Assembly: GCA_000181795.3 (NCBI GenBank)
Contig: CM012954.1
Location: 2,566,823-2,630,822 of the forward strand
DNA from: Trichinella spiralis
Lineage: Eukaryota > Nematoda > Enoplea > Trichinellida > Trichinellidae
DNA length: 64,000 nucleotides
Direction of reading: 5' to 3'
Below, in pieces: positions 49,801-62,400 of the stretch (within the stretch, counting starts at the first letter, position 1; every line of letters starts with the position of its first letter). The notes under the pieces were generated by a model that was given only the letters and a program-made list of their open reading frames with translations, did no database searches and was not told where the DNA came from. A program made the position numbers and the translations under genes.

Positions 49801-50257
49801 TGTATTACTTTTACAAAGTTAGCAAAAGCTATGACATCATTTCAACCGCAATATTTGCATTGTTTGTGCAGCTTATAAGTAAGGTTTCATTTAACATAGC
49901 ATAGTTATTAAAATAGTGACCTGTTTTGCAGGCGCCTTGAAGGGTGAAGTGAAAAGTCAGTATTCAATTGAATATCTTTCAGTACGTAATTTTTTTGGCG
50001 TTCAGTTTGAAAATTCAATTGTGAGCTGTAGTTTTCAATGCAGTGAATAAGAGACGGTTTTTGATTTAAATTTTATTTTCGAGAAAAATTATTAATTATC
50101 AGTGAAATAAATGGTCTGATTTTTTCTTACAAAAGTGTAAATAGTTTATTTGACAGTGGAAAAAGTGTAGTAGAAGTTTTCATTTCATATGCTCTGACAG
50201 AATGCGTACGAATAGACTGAGAAAGAGGGATTAAAAGAAAATTTCAATAGCCTTCAT
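46846..50257. other. Intergenic region between ephrin copy 3 and Flamingo
   Basis: About 3.4 kb. Contains GA-rich tracts (about 47070-47135), a GATAT run (48688-48712), an ATT run near 48152-48175 and the Flamingo 3' end. A minus-strand AATAAA at plus 50145-50150, about 110 bases past the Flamingo stop, is a good polyadenylation signal. I find no gene here. Confidence 0.6.
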
Positions 50258-53200
50258 CTATCTGTCCAACTTTTCCCCTATCTCGAGTACTGGTGAACTG
50301 TGTGCACTAGTGCCGTACTGGAGAACTTTTATTGGCGAAGACAATATTGCCGGACTGATTTGTCCAGAGGATGGCGATGTAGGGGAACGTCCGATGCTGG
50401 GCCTTCGACTGGGCAAGCCGTCCATTTGTGAACGATTGGTTCCAGTAATCAACGCCACTGGTCTACCACGTGGAGAGTTGTAGCCTTGGGTCTGCGTTGG
50501 CAATTTTGGCCAACTATTTTCAGGGCAACGTTGGCTATTTTCACTGTTGCACACTTTTTCCAACAAGTACACTCTGCTACTGTCTAGAGGTTGTTGTTCA
50601 GCGTACGCTTTTTTCCAGTAAATTTTTTCATCATGATTTAAATTTTGCCATTTCATATCCTCACATGAGAATTTATGAATTTCATGACCATCGACAGTTG
50701 TCATCATCAGTCGATCCATCTCGGTTGATTCTTCTGCATAACATGCATCAGAAACGGTTGACTGTTTCATAGACATCTGAAAACAGTTTTGTCATTGCAC
50801 ACAAATTGATGTTCGTATGAAAAGGAACAGATTTAGAATAAAAAAACTGAAAACAAAAGAAAATTTACTTCTCACCTCAAACTGACTAACATTCATATTA
50901 AGCCAGAGGTCAGCGTCCGCTGTTTGCTTTGTATTGCATTGATTCGCCTTAAAATGAGTAGATGTATAATATTAAGGAGAAGAATTTTATCATTTAAATC
51001 AAGTAGATACTTTTCTGCTCGTCTGTGTATTGATGACAATAATGCTGAAAACCAAAAACGCTCCTAACGGCATGTTAACCAGTGACATGCCATAATAAGT
51101 GTAATAAAGCCCGTATGACGTGAGATTGAAAGCGAAATACGAAAACCACCACTGCGCAACCATTCCCAGTTGGAAGCAAATAAAAATATACAACCTGTTT
51201 CTTAACAAAAGAAAATCAATTATTAATTTTTTGTAATACTGCGACATTTTGTTTTTTTTTCTTAATATTTACTTGCTGCCATTTGGAAACAGCTTCTGCT
51301 TATGTTTGCAATCGAAAATCAGCGCCATTGTAGATGCATACAGGGATAACTATAACAACAGCTAGCTAGCATATTATCGGCGAAATGATTTCGATGAAAA
51401 ATGAATTACTAGCATCAATACAACTACAGGTGCTGCGAAAAATATCAATGTGGGATCGTAAAAACTGAACCAGCATTCTCTGAATAGAAAGAAAATTTTG
51501 TTGCTCAACAATGTTTCTGTGTTCTTATCGATTTGCACACTTACTCGTGGGTTGCTTTGAATGAATCTTTCAAAATTCGTATTGCAATGTACACCGTGGG
51601 AATAGCTTATAAATAAGCGAATTAATAATTAATTAGTGAAATGTGAAAATTTTACTGTGTTCCTTACTCCAGATGAGCATATGGCGGAGCCAAGTATGGT
51701 AGTTGTTTGTTTGCTTCAAAGGTGTTGAGGTTTTGAAAATTTCTACAGGAACAACTACTAGCCAGGTGAACAGTGCCACGTTGACAAATAGGAGTGCGTT
51801 ACCGATGACGGAACATTTGAGCTGCAAGTGTTGTTGAAATCACTTATTTAAATTGATAATTTTTTCATTAGTGCATTTTTATGTTAGAGGAGCATGTTCA
51901 TTGTAAAGCTTACCACAAAATTGCTAGCTCTGGAAAACATGTCAAACAGCAGTATGCTAATTCCATAACAGAAAATTGAAATGAGCATTGATGCGTTGCG
52001 GAAAACGTTTTCTCTTTGCTTGGTGAAAATTAAGCATACGAAAATTGTCAGAATAATTACCATGGATAATGTTGTCACAGTGAGAGCAAAATAAGACAGA
52101 ACCGTATCTGTAGTCATGAAATCCTGTAAAAAATTTACAACAATAACCTAGTCTGGATTTTTTTGCTTTAGTCATTCTTTTCCAATCTATGATAATTTGT
52201 TTTCTCAATAATCATTTCACTTTCTACATTGTTATACGGCACGTTTAGTAAGGATTATTTGTTTATCGTATGGTCTGTAAATTCATTTATATATGAATAG
52301 CTTACGCGCATGCTCACGGCAAAGGTTGACAAATGATTGCAGGCACAAATGACATGTGATCGATTGAAGTAATCTACGTAACAACCTTGGGTACTCCATT
52401 TTGGTTCTGATTTATCATCATCATCATTATATGTATTTTTTGCATTCCAAAACATGCAGAATGGTATCAGATAGTTATTTTTCATCCAGCTTGGCAAGGG
52501 AAATGTGAAAAATGCAGGTTTTTCTATACTGATCACCTGTTTACCGGCATTGTCAATAACACCAACGGATAATAGTGGGCTGTGTATGTTGTGAACATTG
52601 CACTCTGCAAAACTGGGACTGAAAAAGGCTTAAGTAAGCATTTTGAAAATAAATCAACTCAATTTTCACATTTTACCGCAGTCTTTGCAGTTCTGCATCA
52701 TGGGCATTTTCATATACGGCATAGAACAGAGTTCGGGCTTTGTGTAAATCTAAGCGCAGATTTAATGATGAAGTTTTAATAAAGTAAAAGTCTTTTACTG
52801 CAGTTGTTGACGTACCTTTTACTTCAGGCTGTATATCTAATTGAATAGCAACTGATTTTTTTGATCTACCCAGCGTTGCAGTTCTTTGAAAATCACTGTT
52901 TTTCAGATCAACTGTTTGAATTGCGTAAACTGAAATTTGAAAAATCATCGTTTATTTAATTGCTCACCGTGTTATTGCTGTTTTGAAAGTTCGTGCGCGT
53001 TTCGACTTACCAACACTTTTTCCAGTGTATTCCATTGAATCGACATGACTTTTCTGCTGGTATGCGGCAATTTTTATCCCATAATCATGGAACTGATTGA
53101 CAAGTTCTAGAGTTTGTTCTAAAAATTGTCCATCTGCATCGCCTGCATTTTGTCTTATGTTGACAGAAAATGCTTCATCCAAGCTAGCGATTATATTCTG

Positions 53201-56200
53201 TAAATTAATGATATATATTTTTTTGAAAAACGGGTTTTATTATTTTAAAACAAAGAAAAGGTTTCATCTCACTGAAGCAAAATTTCTGTCATGCTGATAA
53301 GCAACAGGCAAGGCATGTTGATCACTGAGTTCGAGAGTTAAAATTTTCAATAATATTCGACCAACAGCAAATAGATCATGTCCGTATAGAGATTTTCTTT
53401 GTGTTGCATTTTTCAGTTTTTCAGCTACGGCTGTAATTGTTATTGGATCTATCTTAAAATTCGATTGCAAATCTTTTATCTGAAAATAATTTCAAATGTG
53501 ATTAAATGTAAAGTTAACTAACATTTTCCAAGAAAGTTTGACAAAAATTCCATCTTACTTTGTTTTCTAAAGTTTGAAATTCAGCCGTAGTACAATTTTC
53601 TAGTCTGGGTTTTCCCCAAAATCCTTTTTCATTGCAATACCTCGTGGCACGCCCTTGCCATCCTCTTGGACATGGTTTCGTGGATGTTCTGTTTGTTTTC
53701 ATCGCAGGCCACAGTATATCGCTCATCCAATTCTCAGGGCAACCATTTGTCACTACTGAAATAAAGTTTTACATTACAATATGAAACTAGGAAACAGAAA
53801 TGTTTGTTGGTTTGTTCTACAAAAATACAGGAAATGCTCTTCAATGATCAAACATTTTACAAAAGTGTTTCTTGAACTGTTGTTTTCGAACTGTGATATA
53901 GATTTACTTTCACAATAGCCACTGATTCGACTGATTTGTGCTCTTGGATCTGCGCATATGTCACAACGTTTTCCAACCGCATTTCCACGACAATGGCATT
54001 GGCCAGTTTCTGAGTTACAGCTCATATTCAACGCCCCGGCAGGATAAAAACAGTTGCAAGGTGTGCATTGCTTTTTTTCGTCGTCAAAATAAGTTTTGTC
54101 CTGAAAAACGTCAAGTACCTATCGATCTATCTAAACCGATGGGCTTTGTTTGATGTGATTTTTATCAACTACAGCAGATGCCAGTGAACAGTGAAGAATT
54201 TATTATTTCAGTTTGGTTAAAAAACAATAGCTCACCGTGCATTTGCAAATTCCTGTGTACTTGTCGCAGTTAGCATCATAGCCTTTAGTAGTGTCACAGT
54301 TGCACGGCCCGCAGGTAGAGTTTCCCCACCAACCTTTAGGGCAACGCCCTCCGATGGTAGAAAGCCGATGTTCACAATTGCGCCCAGTGAAATTTTCAAC
54401 ACATTGACAAACGTAACTGTTCCATTGATCATTGCATGTTCCACCGTTGAGGCAAGGATGCAAAGTACACAGGTTCATGCAGTAGCCGTCCGCATCTCTT
54501 TTCGGGCAGAAATTGTCAGGGAGAGTGCACTGCTTGATGATATTTTTCTGATGAAGAATTTGTAAATATGCTTTTTTGTTTTGCATAGGTTTGTCGACAA
54601 AAGCACCCTGTAATGTTTAAGCTGTAAACCGTGCACAAGCAGTTGTATTTGAAAATGATATTTACTTTTAAACATCCGGTGAATGGATTTGAGGGATGAT
54701 TATGATTATTATTGTTTTTTGAACTGGAGATGTTTATTTTTATTTTTTTTACAATGCCGTTCAACTTTTCACTTAAAGGTATTGTCTAAAAAATAAGTGA
54801 TTGTGAAAAACACTGAATTGCTTTATTCCATTTAGTGATTCTTACTAGCTGATAGACGTAGTCCACATTTAAAATGATCTGGTCGTTTTGCATCTCGCAT
54901 AGAAGCGAGTGCCATTTCGAATCACTCACTAATCGTTGTGCTAATTGTTGATGCTTCCTCTCCAAGGTGACACTTGCAAGCTGGTCGGTGATCTAAAATG
55001 AATTTTTTATTAATGCATATTTTTTGTCTATAATTTTTAATCGGTTTTGCACTGTAAATTTGCAAGATCATTTGAAATGCATTCGCATTCCACATGTCAT
55101 GTCAAATGTCCAGTCATATGCGCTATATTTTTGCTATTTGCGCAAAAGTGAAAGGAAAATCAGTTACTTGTAAGATAATCTTTTTTCCACTTGTCAACTC
55201 CACCACAACAATGTCTGCGTCAGTTTGAGCTGTTCGAAATTGAATTCCAAATACAAGAGGTATTTCAGCATGAGGCGGTACTTTGAAAGAAACTGAACTA
55301 GAAGAAGTCGGCAAACTGATTGGCTTTCCAACATCTGAAGTAGCGGTTTCAAATGAGAAAATTCAAAATTTTCTTGAAATCAACATTTCTTCATTTATTC
55401 TTTAAGTCCTTCAAACTTACAGTCTGAGCAGTTTTTTCCTGCGTAATCTGTGGGACATTTGCAAATGTAATCTTCCCATATGCCTTGGCATGCACTGTTA
55501 CGCTGGCATGGATTCCGACGGCAATTTTTTGTCATCGCAGCACATCCAGGAACGGTCATTTGGTTAGAAATGTAATGATTTAGATTAATCATTTTGTGAT
55601 CAATGTATAAATGGCTCATGCAACCGACAAAACCAACGGGCATGATTCTGAAGCGCTGATGTCGATTACGACTTGGCAAACCTCCAAGATAAAGTGGACT
55701 GGTTATGTCCAGAAAACGAAAACAAGGTACCATTGGGTCGTTACACCTAAATTTACTTTTGATGAAAAAAATGATTGCTTCTTTACTGCTTTGCAGAAAA
55801 GAAAAACTAACTTCTCGTCTAATTTCAATTCCATAAGAGCGGCACATTGACTGTATCGAAAAATTCGATTAGGATTCAATGCCAGGAACGGATCACAATC
55901 ATCGAGTATCAAAGTGACAGTCTGCAGATGACCATAAAAAACTCAATTTTTGCACATCTTTCGAGTGTTCAAGAAAAGCAGAGACGCATACCCGATTGAA
56001 ATAGATCACTTGTACTTTGTGCCATTGACCGTCATTTAGGGTATAATCGCTGTCAAGATTGAGCACCTTTATGTCAGATTCTCCAAGTGAAATTGAAAGT
56101 TTCAGTCGACCATTAGCCAACTCTAACACAATGAAATCATTTTCTGCTTTTTGTCTACCCGCATAGAATAACATTCCGTCCAAGACTGTAGTAGTGAATC

Positions 56201-56383
56201 TGGAAACGTTCGTGATTTATCATGATTACAATTTTTCTAGCAAATTTTGGAATAAAATTGAAATAAATATTTAAAATTAATTAATAACAACATTATTGAA
56301 ATTCCAAGTTTATTCTTTTTTATTTTTTGTAATTGATTTCGTAAGTTTAAAATATGCAATGAATGTAATTTAACTTTTAAAAT

Positions 56384-56435
<52 letters not shown>

Positions 56436-59400
56436 GTATGCATGCATGCATGCAGAACTTGAAAGATTTTACTTACTGAAATGTAATGTTAAATCGATTG
56501 CGTTGGTTCAAAGTTGGAAATTCAACAAAAGAATTAGGCTGGAATGTTCTTGTGGTTAGTTCACAGTATTCATTAGTTGAATCCGCATCATATGTGCAAT
56601 TTTGACATTTTTGCTTGCCTTGAACCAGAGTACATATTGATCCTCCATGGCATATGTCCGCAATGCAATAGGAATTCGAAATGGGAAACTCGCAATTTTT
56701 TCCTAACAAGCAATTTTTCAGATTAGAATTTTCTTTTCATTCATGCTCATGTGATGCATGGTAATGTTTTGGTTTTTCGCGTTTTAAGTTTTTTTCTTCC
56801 ATGCAGTGAACAGTAACTGGTTTCATATTACTTATATTCAGAATGACGCATTGCTGTCATTGTATGAAGGCTTTTTTTTATTCTTAATGGCTTCTCTTAC
56901 AAAACTGTAATTCAAGCATTTTAGCGTTGCTTTTAGCAGCATAAAATGCAAACTTAAAAAAAGCATTAAACTGTCAGACAATCGGAAATGCAGTTGAATT
57001 ACTTCCTCATATAATGGACAATTGAAATTTGCCAATTGTTTTTCTCGAATCGATATCAGAGGACTAATTTTACACGCATATATGCTTTGCCGGGAATGTA
57101 TTGTATAAGAAGTAAGCTGAATCGAAAATGATGATTGATGAATTTTGTTCAGGACGACTTGCAATTATAATTTTTCTAATTTTCATAAATATTTGCATTT
57201 GCATTCTTTGGGACTAAATGAAGTTCTTTTGCTCAAAATTGAAGCTTAATTAGTTAGAGTTATCTTTTCATAAGAAAAGAACAGAAATAAAAATAAAACA
57301 AGATGTAGATATCCAAGGATCAAGATATGGACAGATGTATGGCAAAATTGGAAGTTTCTTTTTTAAATGTGTGATCAGTGGATTCACTGGCGTGGGTTTT
57401 CATCGGCGTCTGCTTGCGTTTCCGCTTTTCTGTTCTGAAAGTCAATGGCGTCCTTGGGTTTTCTTCGTACAGCAGGTGGCTAAGGCTAAGCGAGATGCCG
57501 ATTTTTTCTGACCTCTATTGTTACCGATACTTTCTTCATTAAGGTGGACAGAGATCATATATAATTAACTCGTCCATGTTGTCACTGCAAGGATCAATTC
57601 GACCAGGCACGTGTCAATGGCCATTAGTGACCCATACACAAAAGAAGTGAATCTAGGCGAAATATGATGTAACCCCGTGAAAGGAAAAAATTAACCAGCG
57701 TGAAAATGAGCCTCAAGAGACACTTGGATAGATGTTAAAACGTGTGCTGTCGAGTTTCTATTACTGAGGGATGTAATTTTCAGGGGTTGATTTCAATTTG
57801 AAAAAAAAATGTTGATCAAGAGAAGCTGGAAATTCAAACTTCTTCTAATGGTCGTTGTGCGTGAATTTTGATCTACTGTTGATCATCACTGTTGCATTAT
57901 GAAGTTGTTATTTCAAATTCTAGCGAACGTAATTAATTGTCTAATTTTATCATAGAATTAAATTGGTGCCTATGGGTTTTGAAGGTTGTTTCAGCGCAGC
58001 TGCATGGGAAAGCAATAGTAAATTAAGTTCACGTTTTCTGGATTTTCGTCATACTCAGGCAGACATGTATGCTTGTCGACACGAAAATATGTTGGCCACG
58101 AAAATTGAAACTCAGACTAAATGACAATGACTCATACTAGTTTAGGCGATTAACGACCGATGGGTGGCTATTTTGATAGTCAATCAGCGAGATTGAATGG
58201 CGTTTGTTTCTACTGAACTTTACAACAGCTTTGCAAATACTAGTAACCCACATTTATCGTCTATTCTCGACGGATATGTGGGATTCAATTATGCAGAATT
58301 TAAACAACTTTTCATTTGTTTTTGCAAACATGCGCTTGATGTCGATCGATGTGAAATGGAGGCAAATATATATATATATTACGTATATTATTGGTATGTA
58401 CTATTAGCTGTATCGCATCGGTCCAGACTGACTTATCAGTTTGGTGACGTTTTGCAAAATTCATGAAGATTTGGCATTTATGGCACTAAAATCGATCGAG
58501 GAAGTGAACAAACTCACATGTCCAGCACCTGCGGCTCTGATTAAGCGGTAACCATGAGCCAGGCAGCGCTAGTACGGCCGCCTCGTCTAGAGGCCAAACC
58601 AAACTCCCCCAAGGCGGATGCTTGTAATTAGTATTTGTCAGTTTGTGGAACTCGCTTACCCGTAAAATCCGGTCTACAGATGCATGAGTAGCCATTTTCG
58701 CGGGATAGGCATGTTCCTCCAGCTTTGCAAGGAGAGGAATAACAAAGATTGATCTCGATATTACAACCGGGGCGTTGTTTTGACAATTCTGAAAGTAAAA
58801 CTATTAAACAGATGGATATTCACTTTGTAAAAAGTCAGCTGGCAATGTTTCAAACAAGCTTGGTTTCAAGTTTATAAATACTAATATGCAGCGACTCCGT
58901 CTATTGACTGTATCCCCTCAGGGCAGCTAGCCCATATCTAGATCACAAACGGCCAAATATTGGTTGTTGACATTGTTTGATGCGGTCAACAGCTGCTGAT
59001 CTATTTTAATTTACGAAAGTAGGAAGTATCTTTGAATAATTTTTATTAAATTTCGTAATCACAGAAGAAATAAATACTTCAACGAAAATGAGTTTTAAAA
59101 TTGCTGTGTTCGCCCAAATTCTGTTCAAAACGGATTTGATTTTTCACTTTAAATGTTTTGCTTAGTGAAATTCAGTTTTCGCTTTTTACAAGTTTTGAGT
59201 AATTGTGTTTAATCTAAACAAAGAGCTGTGTTCTTTTATGCTTTTTATTGGTAACTTGCTTTGAGAGGAAATTATTTATACTGTTGACATTTAATTAATT
59301 GCAGCATTTGTTAACGGGAAAACAGCACCAGAAAGCGGTTTCTTCAGTTTCAGCGCAGTGGATAGATAATTTGATTCGGTTTCACAAGCTGCTGATTTTG

Positions 59401-62400
59401 AAATTAAATTGTTTGTGTTTCCTAGCCAACTTAATCTTTAAATCAATTTTTTGAAACTATTTTTACAAACCTAAGAATGATCATTTTCGTTTGGTTAGAA
59501 GAAATCAGTTGTCTCCGAGACGCCTTAGAAATAATTTACTTTGTTGTGTAGTTAAGTTAAATTTCACTCTTGACGCTATGCAAGAATTGTAATATCAACG
59601 TAATTACCTTCACTGTGCACATTTTCCTTGCTTAGCCTTTTCTACAAGTTTATGAGCGGAACGAATCGATAAAAATGCGCAATTGAAGAAAATGCTTGAA
59701 AACAGAGCACCTGATGCTGTTGCAGTTGCACAAAAGAGGGATAATTTATGGATAACCTTGGGAAGGTTAAAATGAATTTCGAATTAATTCTTGATAGCGG
59801 AAAGCGAAGATGGACAGCTGTTTTCTGTTTTTTCTCATCTCTAAACATTGCCTGTGAGAACAGTTTTCGAATAATGCATAGCTCAGCTTTTTCTAGCGGA
59901 ATATTTATTGCTGAAGGCCATTGAAGCAACTCAGGCATTGAACGACTGAATAATAAAACCGTTTACGTTTGATTATCTACTAGTGAAACAGTTGTTGAAA
60001 AAATAGTTGCGCTTTTAAAGTTTTTTTTTATAAATATTTGTACATGTTGAACTTACCAGCAAAACCGATGGGACATTCGCAAATGAAAGTTGAAATGCAA
60101 TGAACAGGCTTGAAAATGAAATTCTCTGTTACAATGAAATCTCCGGTGCCGTCGAATTTCAACACGTTGCGACATCTTTCATTGTTCAGGCAAGGCTCTC
60201 GAGAGCATAGTTCGTCTGCCAGAGGTAGAATATTCAAATTTGATGCTTCTGACAAGCGTTTTCGATTGAAGTCGACCAATTCATGTAATTCTTCACCGCT
60301 GAAATGGAATAAAAATTTTTACAAATGCAACAGAAAGTTTACAATTCAAGCAAAAACAAAAATGCATCCTATGTTGCATCTTAGACATACGTCTCTTGTA
60401 ATGCTTTCAAGATTTACAGCTGTATGATCAATTCATTTCCTTGAACTATATAATTTACATCTGATAATCAATTGAGCAAGAAAATTAATGATTTGCTTGT
60501 GCTGTAGATGCAAAAAGGTTCATAAAGCACGCATGAATTGGATTTTATTCACAGTGAATTTTGCCCAACAATATTGAATCGACATATCCCAATATCTATA
60601 GTTTCATTTTTCAAAATAAGCAGGATTTGAAAATTAGAGTAATGCTAAGCGTTAGCGTTGTTTCTGGTGGAAAAGGCGGACGTCATTTTTATTTATGTGC
60701 ACACAAGCGAATGGATGCCAAATTAACAAAATTTAGCTTGATACTAGTCATTGTTGCATTTCAAAGCTACAATCCAAATTGTAAATACGCTTTTTTGAAT
60801 TTGCCTGCATTTGCGAAAGAGTGGAAATTTTTTTTATTTTAAATCTTCAAAATGGAATTTCTTGGAGATTAGGGATTTTTTTTTCAAAAGTCGTGACGTT
60901 GACGTTACTTTGGCCATCTGCTCACTATCCCGCGGTGGGGACAGTTGCGCTTGATTGCTCAGTCATCTTCAGCTAATTGAGAGTGTTGTCGTGTGGGCAA
61001 TCGAACGCACACGGATAGGACTGCTTATTGTCAGTTTATTATTGTTGTTTATTGTAGCAAAGATGATCAACGATGGCGTTGATACATGACCGGCCAAATG
61101 GCAACTGTCTCTGCATTAGCGACAAGGTTGACTGCACAAAGTATTTAGAAAATAAATTTGTAAAAAAATAAGAAAACAGCAAAATTTTCCTTTTCTATGT
61201 TATTGGTAGGGCATTTCGATAAATTAGTTTAGAATAAAAGTTCGAGGGCGAAATATAAGCTTTTCCACGTGGCGTAACGTAATGCCGCGAGATAAAGAAA
61301 ATCTTTTAATACACGCTGATTTGTGTAGGCGAACATCTATATTTAAATTAGATGGAGGAGAAATTTAATTAAAATTAAAACGATGATTGAAAACTTATTA
61401 AAATAGAAAGAATACTTGTGTAACAAAGGAACAAAGAGAAAATGATGTTTGATATTTGCAATGCTTGACTGTATTTGACACGATAGCCATTAACGTTTGC
61501 AGTTAAAGCGAATTCTAATATTATTGTTGTTATAGTGGTTATTCTTATTCTTATTCTTATTTCTATTATACTTAGCAGTTTCTTCAAATGAGTAGAGCTA
61601 TTTTATGTGGCTTGAAATTTCTTTTTTTGAAAACCGCGGCGCATAGACTATTCATTAATTTCAGCCATTCCATTTCATTTAGCGCACTAAGTCGTAATTA
61701 GTGTCGCAGGTAGGCGGAAGTTATCAATTAGCTCCGAGGAATAAGGGAATTTTCGTTCAAAGTGACTAGCTAGCTGATTGCGTTGCGCAAGTTGCAATTG
61801 AACGGTGTCAATCATACCTGAGAAAACGATCCGAATTAGCCTTCCGCAGTACTAAGCTAACATTCAACGTCGGTTCTCCATGCAGTTCATTGTCTTGACG
61901 GACGCTGAAGATGAGCACATCTCGGCGATCTGAAGGGATCAGAGCGGATAGTGAATCCAACAAGCGTCCATAAGCGGTCGGATTCAGAAACGAATTCATC
62001 GTCAAGCCTGATATTCGAAATGTGACGCTGTTGAGTAAAGCTGAATTTGTTATCATCTCCACTATGACGGTGCAGGTTGCTTGAACAGCATTGATGCCAT
62101 CTTAAAAATAACAAAACTTAATCGATTAAGTCTAAATTTTAATTTGAAAAAAACACTTATTTTCAAATAGTTTGATTTCTGTAATTTTTTGTGTTTTTCA
62201 AATTAGATGGATCAATTAATTTCCAGATGCAATCCATTAAAGATTTTGTTGCTAGAGTTGGAATGTTTTCTTAGGGGAATTGTTGGTAGTATTTTTTATA
62301 TGCTTTACGGTGGCTCGTGATATTTTAAACTATCTTTTGAAAGGTTGTCTTATTTAAGTAGATTTCAATTTTGCGTAATCGATAGTCGTTTTCTGTCAGT

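Noticed and set aside
56838-57164. A 108-codon minus-strand frame, considered as an extra Flamingo exon
   Set aside because: Flanking exons already join in phase between two EGF repeats and this frame has no EGF pattern.
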